DNA from: Volvox africanus
Taxonomy: Eukaryota; Chlorophyta; Chlorophyceae; Chlamydomonadales; Volvocaceae
Length of the DNA: 64,000 bases
Assembly: GCA_030268105.1 (NCBI GenBank)
Contig: BSDZ01000101.1
Location: forward strand, 1-64,000
Direction of reading: 5' to 3'
The notes beneath the pieces were generated by a model. It was not told the DNA's origin and searched no databases. It worked only from the letters and a program-made list of their open reading frames with translations. Below are positions 23,001-36,456 of the stretch, one piece after another; positions within the stretch are counted from its first letter, which is position 1, and each line of letters opens with the position of its first letter. The position numbers and the translations under genes were made by a program.

Positions 23001-23889
23001 CAAGCACAGACCAAACTTCATGGCCCGATGACCAGGCAACCCGAACTGAAAGAAATACCAGCTGCGAATGCATAATGACTGCAGGATGGTCACAAATCCA
23101 AACCCAGGACAGTCCCAAGATAAAATGACGCTCACCATAGCCAACCCACCCACCCACCCAAACCCACGAGCAAAGGCTGTATTACATGAAAACGAAAATC
23201 ATTATTATAAATATTATTATTACATTCCAAAATATGATCCCTCAAGCCAGGCGAACCACGTCTCGAACACATCCGCGATGGCGTCATCGGTCCAGAGCCA
23301 CCTGCCAACCGCCATCCTTATACCCCGACCCACAGGCGTACTCCTCTATCTGTGGCTTCGCTTGCTAATATTCTTTCAGGAAGCCCACCAGAAAGGCGGA
23401 CTTATTTCCTCAGAAAAATGTGTGGAGCTGCACCGGTGCATAAGACTACACGCCCTCCCAAAAGGCCCCCCCTGCCACACTCCCCCTGCTTCCTGAAGGG
23501 GATATCCACGCCGATCCAAATCCCATTACCCTGTACTACTCCTGCCCTAACCAACCCAGGACTCCTGCCAACCAGGAGTTGACACGGCCGGTGGCATTAC
23601 CTGCAATTTCCGTCATTTCACCCCGGCCGGGACCAACCACAAAGAGATATAGCGCAACAATCGGACCAGCGTTTAATTTCTACTGATAGCGCGTGAGCAG
23701 CTTACGGCATACGCGCCAACCCCCGGATGAAAAATGCAGATTTCACAGGGTTCATCGAGGGAGCTCCACAAGGCGAACACAACGACAGACGGCAGCACAT
23801 CCGCAACCAGGTATGAACGCACGGCACCCACATGATACACACACACATACATCGATTGAAGGTAACATTCAGGCGCAGGGGCAGGCAGA
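20020..23889. other. Convergent intergenic region
   Basis: This 3.9-kb stretch lies between the 3' ends of the CBS-DCC (+) and CCCH (-) genes and probably holds both 3' untranslated regions. TGTAA, the chlorophyte polyadenylation word, occurs on the + strand near 21290. Its complement TTACA occurs near 23181 and 23219 for the minus gene. Open frames are short, and I saw no exon pairs with matching phases. An apparent 125-codon frame at 20189 is Cys/Arg-rich without recognisable features. Confidence 0.5.
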
Positions 23890-26800
23890 TCACATGTTCA
23901 TGAACAAGTTGGCCATAGTGCTGGAGACATTGAAGTACTCATCCTCTGTAACGCCGTAAACGTTCTTGCACACCTCAAGCGCAGCGAAGTACTCGGCCAT
24001 CTGCGACCGAAACCCAAAATCGCAGGTTACATGCGTATTGGCGGAGGGAGGCCATGGCAGAGCTCGCTTGCATGTGGACCAGAGGGCGCACATCATGACA
24101 CTGCCGAGTAGTCTTAACCGCCGCAGCCCATCCGCTTGACTGGTAGGCCACCCATGACAGAAAAGGGCGTCACAATGCGCCTTGATGTTTCTTTGCCCAC
24201 TCCGGTATCTAAATGGTGGTTTTTTGAGTTCATTACATATTTTGCAAAATCGCCTAAAAGCACCACCTTTCCTTATATGTTTGTTCTTTTTCACTACAGG
24301 TATTTGAAAATCTGTAGTTTATAATCAACTCCCTCCACAGCAATCAACAAAGCCTGCCCAGCCTTATACTTCCAATTGAGATTCTTTCCGCGCCACAACC
24401 CATTCCTGAACCTCCTCCTCCCACTCACCTGCGTTGACCCCTCTTTTCCGTCCAGGACCATAGCTACGAAGTCCGCCACATCAGGCGGAAGCCCCTGGCT
24501 AACGTACTTCTGGCTCTCCAGCTTCTCGCGCTCCTCATCGCTGGCATGAGTGTGAAAGCTAACTGCTTTAAGCAGTTCGATGCGGTCGGCCACCGAGAAC
24601 TCGGACTTGGACAGCATGGACTAGGGGAGCAGGAGGACAAACGAGCAAAGCGGATACGTACGTTTGCCGTGATGGGGAGAGGACAACCTCATGGACAAAT
24701 CAACAAGCGCCCAGATAGTGCCAACCACCCTTTGGAAGGGACATACATAAAGTAATAATCGATTGATGCGTTGCAGGAAAACAGTACGCGGAACAGTGCA
24801 CGAGCGCTTACGGCAGGCACTGGGCAGCCGGTCGCAATCCTCGTGTTTGTGTGTGGGATAGGGGGGCTTCGCTTCACCCGTGGCCACTACCTGGCAGTCC
24901 CTACCTTCCCCTGTATTTCGGGGCACCCTCATCCGTTCACCCATGTTGACTTCTCCGAAACTAGTGACTTTCCCGGCTTCGGCACCCACCGCCAGCATCC
25001 AGTGGAATCTGCCGGATCAACGGCGGCGTCCTGGTCGGCTCGTAAGTCACTATAACCGGGTCCTCACCGTCCATCAAGATCGGGGGCACACCCACCCTCA
25101 ACCAATGGAGGGATTTTTATTCTCCCGTGTTGTATATTTAGTACCTTTCCCTCTGCCGAATCGAGTTCTCCCCGATCCATCTGGGAGCAAACTGCATGTT
25201 GTAACTATGCTCTTATGCCATAATGTAACACAAGTCATGATGTGCAAGTGTGCAAGCTAGCAACGGAATCCTCCGACCTCAACCCAACACCGGCTACTTC
25301 CTCGTCCAATCCCCCTCCTTTTCCCCTATCCCACCTGCAGCTGACCGAAGCTGAGCTTATTCCAAAGCTGCTCAAAGCGAGGTGTCCCGTAGCCCAAAAT
25401 CATAGCACCCAGCTTCTGTGCCGCCGGATTGCTCAGCTGCTGCACTGCGGCCAACATCTTATCGCGACCTGCCTTCACCATCGCCGAGCATAGCCGGCAC
25501 TCTTGTTCTGTGCCAACAGCTGACAGGGCCGCGCTCGTGCCTTCAGCACCATCGCCAACGGCGGCCGCGCCGCCAATGCCGTTACCGCCATCGCCGACGG
25601 TTATTAGGGCGCCACCGCTGGGACTTCCCAACTCACCATCACCATCAGCACTGCCGTGCACCTCGCTCGGGGCGTCCTCCAGCCGTCTACCTCCCTCTAC
25701 CTGTTGGTCACCACAGTCCAGACCGCCGGATTGCTCTTCCACCACATCAGCATCGTCACCGACGTCACCTCCATCGCGTTTCGGCGAGGGCGACGATCCC
25801 CAGGCCCACCGACCTTCGCCGTCTCCTTCCTGCAGTATGAGCTGCTGCGGCTCCTCTTCGTGCTGCCCTTGCTGTCCGTCACCCTCGCCGTCTGCGGATG
25901 CCACATGCTGACGCTTGGAAGGCTCATCCATGTCCACCTTTACGGCGCCACTGCCACTGGCGTCCCCAGCGCCACCGCCGCTTAAAGGTGCATCTTCACG
26001 TTCGCGCTTGGTGCCCGTTATGGCCAGTACGGGTGCGTTACCGCTGCCTCCGTCACCCTTCTGCTGCTTCTTCTGCTTCTGTTGAGCCTGGTTCTTGCTG
26101 CCGCCGGCACCTCCACTAGGGACAGCGCTCGGTTTGGTTTGCCGCAGCTCGTGATGTCTGCGAAGCGGGCATGATGGAATAGGCGTGGGAGTGTTTTCGG
26201 ACTGGGCACGATATCAAACAAAACATTAAACCTCCTTGCGGTTCACTGTGACAATCTGCAAAAGTCATGATAGCTTGGATTGGTACATTTACAAGAACTA
26301 ACAGTTTAGATTAATATCTGCAAAGAGAGCCTAAAGAGAGGACCTAACGGATAGCTGTACGGCTTATCTGAATGCTCCCATGTGCATACCTGTTAAATAG
26401 TATCTCTCGCCAGTATCCTCGAGCCAAACCACTTACCCATGCGCAAACGTGCACTTGTCCCCGTACGGGCATGACCCCGTGGTCATGAAACGCTCGCATA
26501 GGCGCGTCTTGTGAATGGAGCCCTGGGAAAAGCAATACAAGAACACTTGCAGCGGACGACAATGCAAGACCAAAAAATATACTAGCGGCCCGAGGGAAAA
26601 GGACGATGCTAGCTCTACATAAGCGCATGGTAGCTGCAGGTCAATGGCCCAACCAAGAGGGCTACGATACAATACCTGCAAAAGAAATGGAACAAAAATC
26701 AAAGGTTACAGTGGCGTGTTGAGCTGCTATCTCCCTCTGCTCTTTTACGAACCCTTTCCTAGAGGCCTGCTACGTCCCTCCCATTCGGATATTCTTAGAT

Positions 26801-29061
26801 CCACGTGCCTCTCCGCGTCCGCTGCCATGATACGCGCCGCCCTTTACCTGGGGCTGCGAGCTCATGGTACTTGGTACCTGCCGAAGCTCGGTTTGCCTGC
26901 TGGTGGTACAGGAAACAGAGGCGGTATAAGCAGCATTAACACTAGTCCGCTCGCATCAACGGCGATGTCATGTCAACAGAAAAAGCAGGCACCATAAGGG
27001 ACTATTCTACAGTGGGACTCGTCACACTAATTTTGCGCATCTTAGGGGACCAAGGGCCATGCTTTACCGCTGTCGTCAACCACCAGTCACAGCAGCGCAC
27101 AAAAGATCGCGACGTGGTAACCCGTTACCACCGCGCCTACAAGGGACGGGTCACGATCCCTTGGGTCACCATCCCTACTACTCACCCATGGGCGAAGGTG
27201 CACTTATCGCCGTACTTGCAGGACCCCGTCCGGACAAACTCTTCGCAAATGCGCGTCTTTTTCATCAGCTCAACCATAGTGCGCTTGTCCTATATTAGCC
27301 AAAAACGAGGGAGAGGGAATGGGTGCCCCAAGGGCGTGGCGAAACAGCAGACAGGTAACAGATATTAAGGTTTGGGCAGCATTGATTCAGCCTCTTCTCA
27401 GCGTTGCCATATTGCATTCGACAAATCAGCTGCATTATTTTTGCTTACGGATCCGAACCGCCTCCAATATTACCCCATTTTCTCCAGCACATAAGTCTGG
27501 ATCCCAGGGTAATAACTTGCAGGAATTCCATGGGATATGACAACTGCAGCCCGGTGGGCATGCCTCCCAAAGTCCACACACACACAAACGAACAGTACAC
27601 AATTTCAGGCCCTATCTTTCTACAATTTCACAATCGTGCAAGTGCTCACCGCCGCTCCCTCTGCCTTCACGTTTCGGGCGCCCCCTTTGCCCCCCTCCAT
27701 GACAGGCGGCCGCAAGTCCCCGTCGCCATGAGCGTACTTGCAAGTGTCACCATATGGGCAATGACCCTCCTTCCACCTATTTAGTGAACCGAGCGCAGAA
27801 GGGAAATGAATGCACAGGGAGCGTGGAATTAGGAGACCTTGTAAATGCAGCTGGTGTGTCAATCAATAGAGTTGCAGGGACGAAAACGCAAAAGTTTTCG
27901 TTGCTGTTGCTTTCCGAAAAGTGCTTTCTGCATCTCACTATTACAAGCACAGATGGACTCGGGGATTTTTTGCTCGATCCCTTGTCAGACGGAGCCCATA
28001 CGCATCGTCCCTTTAGCAGTCGCTTTATCCTTGCTCCGCACCGCATCACGGTCACCGCATCCCCGAGTGCCCCCCTTCATGTGCAACCCTGCTGCAAATC
28101 AACCCGTCCGTCTCCACTTACTTGTTACAAATTCTAGTCTTCCAGAAGCGCGAGTTCTCGCCACCATCCATGCCGCTCCGTTGCTGCTGAGCGGCGCGCA
28201 GGTTCTGTTGCTGGTTCATCTGGGCAGTCATCATGCCCATCGCACCCATGGGTCCTGTCATGTTTCCCATTGGCCCCATCGTTCCCAACGGCCCCATGGC
28301 GCCCATCGCGCCCATAGGTCCCAATCCACCCATGGAGGCCATACCGCCGGCCGAAGCTGCAGCCGCCATCCGCTGATATGCAGCCATCCGCATCGCATAT
28401 TGCTGTGAAATGTTCAAATGCAAGTTAGAAATTTGTCACCAACTTTCGCAAGTGGAGATCCAACTGCTCAGGCAATTCAACACTCCTAGAATACCGACTG
28501 GAGACAAAATGTACATCATATTTGTGCTGTTTTACTTCTCAAAAAACTGACACGGACCTGCATGTAAGCTTGCATTGCAGCCATTGCCTGAGGATTGCCT
28601 GCAGCCGTTGCCTGCCAGTTGGCAGGGGTCATCCCATGCTGGCTCATCATTCCAGCGCCTTGTTGGCCAATCATTGTGGTACCTTGTGCGCCCATCATTC
28701 CGGCGCCCTGTTGGCCCAACATTCCTGGAGCCGTTGGATTCGCGCTTCCAGCAGCACCTGCTGTTGCCATTCCCGTCATACCAGCCAAATTCATACCACC
28801 CATACTTGGCATTGTGGCCATCATTCCGCCACCGGCCGACGGCTGCTGCAAGGAGCCCTGCTGTTGCCCAGCCTGGCTCGTCAGCTGCGACATCTGGCTA
28901 CCATATTGACTTTGTAGCTGCCTCATCTGTTGTCCGGCATGGCCAGCCATTTGGCTGCTCATTTGGGTGCCTATCTGACCGATGCCCAACTGCTGGCCCA
29001 TCATTCCTCCACCCTGTTGTGCCATCATACTAGGGTACATATTCGTGTTGTTTCCAAACAT
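23890..29061 (-). CDS. Triple CCCH zinc-finger protein
   Basis: Nine minus-strand exons close in phase to 759 residues: 29061-28558, 28402-28122, 27776-27650, 27289-27186, 26899-26848, 26522-26437, 26157-25335, 24620-24429 and 24000-23890. Residues 1-~250 are Met/Gly/Gln/Ala-rich and disordered-looking. Finger 1 (C260, C268, C274, H278) is C-x7-C-x5-C-x3-H and is split by an intron. Fingers 2 (C319, C328, C334, H338) and 3 (C365, C374, C380, H384) are C-x8-C-x5-C-x3-H with GSCxYGDKCTFAHG. A Lys/Gln-rich patch and an acidic Gly/Asp-rich region follow (about 390-600), then a helical C-terminus. CCCH fingers of this kind bind single-stranded RNA, so a post-transcriptional role is likely. The exact function is unknown. 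The first donor (GTCCGT) is non-consensus, so exon 1's end is the weakest junction. Confidence 0.88.
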
Positions 29062-32043
29062 TTTTTTATCGCAGCAGTGGCATGCAAGGTAGATTCACTC
29101 CTGCCAAGGATCAGTCGACCCGGGAGACTTCTTCAGCAAGAAACTGAATCTAAGGATGATGTACAAGTAGCTATGTGTAACAACTAGTGAATAGGTAGTA
29201 TGTTATGTCGTAGGTGCAGTTTTGAGCTCTGGTAGAGTTGCACGACATTTGGGCACAAATGGGGCGGGCACATGGTCAGGGGTGACCAGCCAATCCAAGC
29301 AGGCTGTACTTAGCACTTTCAGATTGTGAAGGTTGTGATGCTCTATCAACAGAACACATCATCATAACGAGTACTAAAACGACCAAGCCTAAAGGTGAGA
29401 ACGCTCGCGTCCCGCACGATTCCCCGAAGCATCATTTGGGCTGCCCTTATCGTCCCTGCACGACTATTAGCTGCACCCACACAAGTTATGCCTCTTTCCA
29501 AAGTCATCCGTCGTACAGTTTTGAGCCACGCATGTACGACATGTTCGCTGCCACGCACGCAGCCCAGGTGCCCTGGAACCGCACAGATGAGCATGGTCTA
29601 CTTTTGTTACTGTCGCTCTTAATTAAAAAACTTGGCCACATGCACGAACACCCGAACCTGTTCTAAGCTTCTCAATTGACACTGCATCCTCGAGTAACCG
29701 AATCAGTTAAGTTCACACGTGGTTATCAGCAAGCTCAACGGGTCTGTTACGGGTTCCGCCCATGGAGGAAATTTCTTGAACGGAGCAAGCTGTTCTGGCA
29801 CGTAGCAGTGCAAGCACGAAACGCTGATTAAGTTGCGCTCCAAAGAGCAGCAGCTAAAGTGCAACCACCAGCCAAACAAAACCGTAGCCGGCAGGGGGTT
29901 GCCAGCTTTTTCCGTCAATAGTGTAAGCCCATCCTTCAAGGTGGTAGGCTTTCCTTAAGGGGCAGGCATTACATGCTAAACAATGTACGATTGCCAGTGC
30001 AAGTGTCAATAGCGACGGAGCAGAGACGTGAAGGGGCAAGGGAGGCGGTACTTGTAGGGGTCTGAGGTGGGGTTTTAGACGGTCTAGTGGCCTGCGATAA
30101 TCCTGGATTCCGCTGCATCCCCAAGGAGCCGTTTGGTTACTAACTTCGTAGTAATCCCAGCAGCAACGGTCAAGACATATAAAGTCCCTACAAATGCCTG
30201 CAGCTCACACGAATGCACATGGGACCAAGTCCGTGCTGGAGCATTAAGTCAGACGATACTTAGCTAATTGCTATATTTGCCGCTCGACTCACTCACCCTT
30301 GCCAAGCGGTTTCACAATGTTAAATCGTTCAATCTGACAAATATCACTGTCATGTTGGGCCTTCTACGTCCGACTCTCCGGAAGTTCCACACGGATGAAC
30401 TGAGAATGCAGTTCTAACCAGTTCACCAAACCACTCACAAGGCTTGCCACACATGTTTGCAGAAGCAGAGATGCACACCATGATGCCTGTACCACTAATC
30501 CGGTTGGTACTCCCAGAAGGTAACATTAATAATACATAGGCTACAAGGATAACTCCAGTCTGTTCTTTTCACGACAATAACAAATGCCACAAATAAGCAA
30601 AATTATGCATGCGTCGATGATTTCTGCAATCGTAACATGCCGCAGGGAGTCGCAGCGGCATTACAGCTGCATCGTGGCAATAGCCACGCCCCAAATCACA
30701 AGCCATGGAACGGCACCGCAATATCACATGACATGCGCGTTCGAATTCGTTGCAAACGACACATCACCGAACTAATATGCGTGACTTGGGATTGTTTGTT
30801 CGGGGGATAAGCCCAGCTTAACCACCACACCCGTCGTGTCGAACGAGGTATACGCGAACAAATCAACAAAGTCACAACTTAAATAATAATCCTGTATTTC
30901 AGTTAACCGTCCCTGAGCTCAGTCGCCAAGGTCCCCTTTCACCTTCAAGGACTTGAAACCCGATGATCATCCCGCCAGCCATAGGAAAAAGGGGCATGCT
31001 CATTCTTCTACATGATCCCGATGCAGTCCCGATCCTAATCAGTACACGGCTTCATTGGCCGTTGTCAGCCCCCTATTCCCCTACCGAGGGCATGCTCACG
31101 GACTTCCAATGGTCCTCACTGTGGCATACCAGCACGCAGTGGCATGTACATAATGTATACTCTATTTCTTCTCATCCCTACACCCCTACATCCCTACACC
31201 ACTGCCTCCCCTCAACTGAGCACCCCTAAGACTGATTCCTCCTTTAACGACCGATTAATACCTCCGTCTGACTTATCCCGCGGTCCTCTCCCCACCCACT
31301 TCCTGCTGCCCCCACGCACGGCAACTAACCGCCATAAGGCCCCGCGGTCCGCAGCCCTCAGAAGACACCTGCACAAGGGTCGGGGACGGCATGAAAAGTT
31401 GTAGGCGGACATAAATGCGGCTGCAAGGCCCAGACCGGTATATGCTCACTTGTTTCCCCGTGGCTTTACGACCCATTGATACGATACCTCAACTTGTGTT
31501 GGACGCCCTCATTGTAAGAATGTCCTAATGGATAATATTACCCGTTCACAGCGATGGGGTATGCTTGCTTAGCATAGCTTTACTATAACCTACGCACCGT
31601 GTACTCATAGTCCTGGACCCGGGTGAGATATTCCGTCTTGGTTGCGTTAGCCCCCGTCACGGTTACCCAACCTGTATAGCGAGAGGGGTCGAAATCCCCC
31701 CGGCGGGTTGCGGGGCCTGGTGGGGGAAGGTCAGGTCCAGGGTTGGGGGTCCGCAGTCAGTTTGTCAGGTACGAGGATTACGTCCGGCCGACTTAAACTA
31801 GAAGTGAAGCCCTGCAGCGGAAACGTGGTTAGCGGCCCAGCAGGCCCAACGGACGAATCGGATTTATATGTTCAGTCCAAAGCGCTTCACGTTCCGCCGA
31901 TCAAATGCTGCGGGTTGAAAGGGGATGAAAATCCACCCAGACCCACCGATTTGGTGGTATGCTGGTAGGAATGCCCGTAAACGCCAGAAGTGCGTCGTCA
32001 GGGAAGCGATTGCACCGGAAAGTCAGCGTGACCCTGACCTGTG
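29062..32043. other. Mostly unassigned; may hold 3' exons of the minus-strand SRCR gene
   Basis: No complete exon series was resolved. A minus-strand frame at about 30039-29857 gives a hydrophobic start and GWAYTIDGKSW then YGFVWLVVAL. Around 31810-31760 a short minus-strand exon-like segment (acceptor CTGCAG, donor GTAATC, GFTSSLSRPD) appears. Either could be a terminal exon of the SRCR gene beginning at 33604, but phases could not be verified. The 5' leader of the CCCH gene begins at the right of 29061. Confidence 0.35.
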
Positions 32044-33604
32044 TCAACGCGCAGTGCTAGCTGACAACTCTAAGCTGGGGTTCGCGCGCGGCTTAACACC
32101 GTACGTAGTGGGTTTTACATCATCACCGTCGGACGAGCCCGGTTCCCCACCTTCGGGTACGACGTACGAGTCCTCCGATACGTAGACTTGTATGACGGCC
32201 ACATCCGGCTGGAGACCACGCTCTGGAGTGCTGTACACCTAAAAAGTGTTTATAACCGCATCCGCATGTTCTTTCAGAGCGTATGTTTGCCAAATGTTGA
32301 TGTAGACTAAGACATGACACCAGAGGTGGTTTTATTTCCTATACAGGAACGAGTGCGTGCCCTAAATAGCAATATGATATTCCGGTCATCTCATATAAAG
32401 CACTTAATAGGTATATATCATGGTCAGCCACTGGGTGTCAATATACGTGTATATAATGCATGACTGCGTAAAGGCAGCGTCCACAATTCCTTAAGTAAAC
32501 ATGTTGTCCCCCTCCTCCCGCAGCTCACAGCACGTGGTATGGGAACTAACCTGTTCACACGCGAGCATCCCCAGCACGTGTGCCAGATCAGGCATCGGTT
32601 CCGGAGCGCAAAGCGGGGCCCAGATCTGGGCACCGGAGCCATCAGGGGAGCCAACCTGGCAGCGACATGTAGGTTGCGTGTGTCGTGCAAAGGGAGAGAG
32701 AACCAGTTAACTTGAAGATCGAGGGAAAGAATGGAAACGACGGGGGACCTCAAAAAGGCAAGCTGCAAGCTATGGCTATAGTTGCTGCTAAGCTGCTGTC
32801 CTTCTTACCCCCAGTCCTGCCTTTAGAAAGTGGCGCTGTGGATGGCCACTATCGAACCTCTAGAAACGAGGCAGGGGCGCTCCAGAACCAATGCAAAACA
32901 TACATCATCACTACCTGCATACGGTACCGCAGCATTTGCCATTGCCCGGTGGCAATCCTTCAACCTATAACGCGGATACCGCCGCGATTCCCTCGCCCCG
33001 ATTTGTATGGATGGTTCAGATGGGCTTCGGAGCGCCGCTATGTAAGTAATGAATACGACTTCTTAGGGGTCGAGGGAGCTGTAACCATATGCAGAAAGAG
33101 TGCCGGCCGTGTAGATCAACTTCACCACCATGTCCCCATTTCCCGCATCAGCTCTCTATGAATGCAGACGGCCCGATGCGGTATAATCATCATACCCGAC
33201 GAAGAGCGCTGCGTTCTCGTCCTTCGCGTCCCATTTGCTTCCATGACCCATTTCTTCTGGCTTCTGGCTTCATCCCCCCTTTTCCTTTTGGCCGTCCGGT
33301 ATGTACTTCACCCCATGGCCCCACCCAATACAACCAATTGACAATTATCAACGCACCAAAAGCTCAAATCGAGCAAATTCTGGGCACAGGCCCTCAGCAG
33401 AGGCCTCGCACAGGTTCGCTTCCATGGTAGTGGCACCGGGATTCATGTTGATTCCTGGACCGCCTATCATACGAATGGCTGCGCCTGGCGGGGTGACGAT
33501 TGGGTCGGCAATGGACCGCTGCGCCGCAGCGGTTGACAGCCGAGCATCTGCACCGCGCAGTCGGGTGCGAGAAGAGAAGTTTACTCGCACATTCCAAAGC
33601 TTTC
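32044..33604 (-). CDS. SRCR-domain protein, partial model
   Basis: Three minus-strand exons are supported: 33604-33357, 32655-32551 and one starting 32238 after a clean TTTTTAG acceptor. The third stays open to a stop at 32044, but its true donor is unknown. The joined peptide has TPPGAAIRMIGGPG, then ARFELL at the exon end, then IWAPLCAPEPMPDL and LGMLACEQ at the next exon end. Both junctions are phase 0 and fall at the same places as in the plus-strand SRCR gene at 36457 (GRFEVQ and DVACQQ exon ends), so the two are paralogues. SRCR domains are disulfide-rich extracellular ligand-binding modules and are numerous in green algae. The 5' end beyond 33604 and the 3' end are not resolved. Confidence 0.6.
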
Positions 33605-36456
33605 CTGATGGAAAGACAGATTATTGCATGAGGGACATCTGTATAAGAGGAGGATGATAATGAGAAAGAAAAAATACAGCGAGGGCGAGGGCGGGGCCCT
33701 TCCCTCTCTTACACAGATTCGCCAGTAGTCTTAGGATTAAGTATTGTAACTCGGGCAGAACTGTGGCCCATCCTCGGCACGTACGTGTGCTGTAAGTGTC
33801 TAGACGAGATGTAGACCACGCAATTGGGCATGTTCATGTGCGTTGTGGCTGAGGGCAACATTCCCCTAGATTGAGCTCGTTTGGGCAGCTACCGCACTAA
33901 CGTACATGCGTTGGCATGCGCTTCGCCGTAACCTACCAAAGCTCTCCTTCGTCGGTATTGATCGAACTGCGATTAGCAGGGGCAAAAATAATAATGCACA
34001 ATCCCATGAATATATGGAAAGCTCTACAGCACGGCGGAGTCGGGGGTTGTGCGTGATCGTGCTCAATATAAATAAATACATCAGCTGAAGATAACCTTCG
34101 TGAAAGCGCGCTGTGGTCGTTGAGAACTTGGTGGAATTCGACGATGCTCAGACCTTGAGTCGTAACACTGAGTAAACGTTTGGAATATTTGACAGCGGCA
34201 CGTTTGCGCTATTTCACAAGCTTGGAAACCATCAGCAGCATAGACGGGAATCTATCACTTGAAAGTGCAACAGGTCACGTTACAAACAAGTGTTGTACAT
34301 AGCCAACCTACCTAGACATGGTGCTAAAAGCACAAGGAAAAACTTAGCAGTAGCCATCGCACCGGACTTGGTTGATGTCAGCGAATCGAAATTAAGCCTG
34401 ATTCTGCGAAAAAAAGTTTTACATCTTTTGGATATTGCATTGAAAGGCGCTCACTTACATAGGAAGATAGAGAAGATTAAAAAGGCCGAGAGGGAAATGC
34501 ATGGCCCACCGGATACACACTACTGGGAGCCAGATAATCCTTTATCAGTGCCGACCGTCCGTAAACGTGTAACCTCGAGAGAGTGTAAAGGGAAGATTGC
34601 GGTAAGTTACGATCATGCGAGCTACAGAATACAGAACGATACAGAATGTAGACATAACATGGTTACCTACATATCCAATAAATGCGACTAAAGATAATTC
34701 ATAGTATGGATAGATTTAATGAGAGATAGCCAGGTTAGTTCAAATTTTGTGCGCGCTTAAGACCGAAATGCCATCACGATTGGCGCGTCTACGACAATAA
34801 GTTTAAAATCGTGGATCTACCAGTGGAAAATTCCGCAAGTTGCCGCATTGTACTTAGAAAGAGGGCGTAGTCTAACAGTTGCGGCTACTTGAGACTACTA
34901 CATGAGCAACGGCGTTAAAGTCGTCCTGCGTGACGATTTAAACGATATTTTGACAACGTATGCACATCAAAAGGAACCATTTCTTTTTCCTTTCTGCAAG
35001 GGGATGGTACAATACAAGACTAGAACCCGATACGCAACGCAGACCAGGCAACAGGCATGCATGATGGGGCATGATGCATCGTAACGGTCACAATTCGTTA
35101 GCGTCCACACAAAGCGCAGCGAGATATGGAACTTGATGGCTGTAAACGAACATCAAAGGACCTAACAGGACAAAGAGATGTTGTGCCCACAGCCCCTCAA
35201 ATTTCAGAGTTGTTAAGCCGCTTCAGTTGGCAGGAGTTGATGGATAGCCGTTGCTTGGCGTGTAAGTAGCTCGGAGACGGTAGCTTCACGAGCGCGAATT
35301 TTAAAAGCATTAATAGGGGACTTCCCTTAGGACAATGATAGGAACCACAGCATGCTCGTTTTGAGCGCAGGGTGTGTATAAATGGGAGACCCAGAGGCAC
35401 CGTCGTGGATAGATTCGCTACGACACGCATACCAGCTGTAACCCGGTAAATAGGATGCATGACTTGGGAATACCAAAAACCGCAACTGTTTAAAAACTGC
35501 GAGAATTGGCAGCGGCAGGTGTCACGCTAAATGGAGCCAGCAATGCATGAGGGACTTTTCACCGGCAAGCAGATGTTCGTTGCGTAGTTCAAAGGAAAGC
35601 AGGGCTTCAGTAATAAACAAAACTGTAATCCTGCACGTGTTGCGGAAACATTTAGGCACCGTAGGCGGTGCCTCTCAAAGAACACATTCAGAGGTGTCAT
35701 CAACAATGCTTATATTCCTTTTATGTATTCTAATTGAGGAGTCCAGTTAGTGATGCGAGTGTGCCTAGCTGCATAAGCCCCATGGTGTCGTGCGGAAGGC
35801 GCTCGTGTGGGCGCTGCACTCGAGCGGTTTGGGCTCCACTGTTTTATAAATACATCAGGCGTAGGCGCCGTAAAAGTATAAAGCAAACTGTTTGACCCAG
35901 CTCACGTCACTCTGCGATCTCCCGTCCAATACCGGCGACCATTCCCGATAATCTGCCGCGCTGCGAGAAATTATAGCATTGTGTGATTCTTATTTGGTGC
36001 ATATCGTGCCATGAACCTTGGGCTTTTAGTGGCTGTCCTGCTTGTCCTCCAATATGGACCCGACCTCGGTGCGTAGATGTGTGAGCTTTAAAAATCTGCC
36101 GATAGTAAGCGCCCATATTCAAGGTTGACTACGTCAAAAGTGGTGGAAGTTGGCTTGGAAGCTTAAAGAGTTCCTCCCGTGCTCTTATTACCTCTGCTCC
36201 ACTTAGTCTCGATTTCTCTGGATACTTGAAATCATGTCTAATTATAGGTTGCGGTTGTGCCGAGACCAGAGTTCCTAAGTACTTTTATCGTAATGCCTGG
36301 AACCTAACCTGATCAATCTCTCTGATACGTTGTAGGTCTGGCTCAAACACCGAGAAGTTACCGTGAGTGACGGCTGCCCCCTGCGGAGGGCACAACGGCC
36401 GCGCCCTGCTCCCCCGGCACACTGGCAGATGAAATCATATTGACTTCTACCTGTAG
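33605..36456. other. Divergent intergenic region between two SRCR genes
   Basis: Both flanking SRCR genes point away from this region, so their promoters and first exons (signal peptides) must lie here. A short exon-like piece at 36335-36361 (after TTGTAG, ending before GTGAGT) would fit the phase needed by the plus-strand gene. A 133-codon Lys/His-rich frame at 34290-34691 (+) is open but shows no domain and no splice partner. AT-rich sequence dominates 34.1-35.1 kb. Confidence 0.4.

Noticed and set aside
34290..34691. 133-codon plus-strand open frame
   Set aside because: It has no recognisable domain, no splice partner and an AT-rich background. Kept only as a remark in the intergenic entry.
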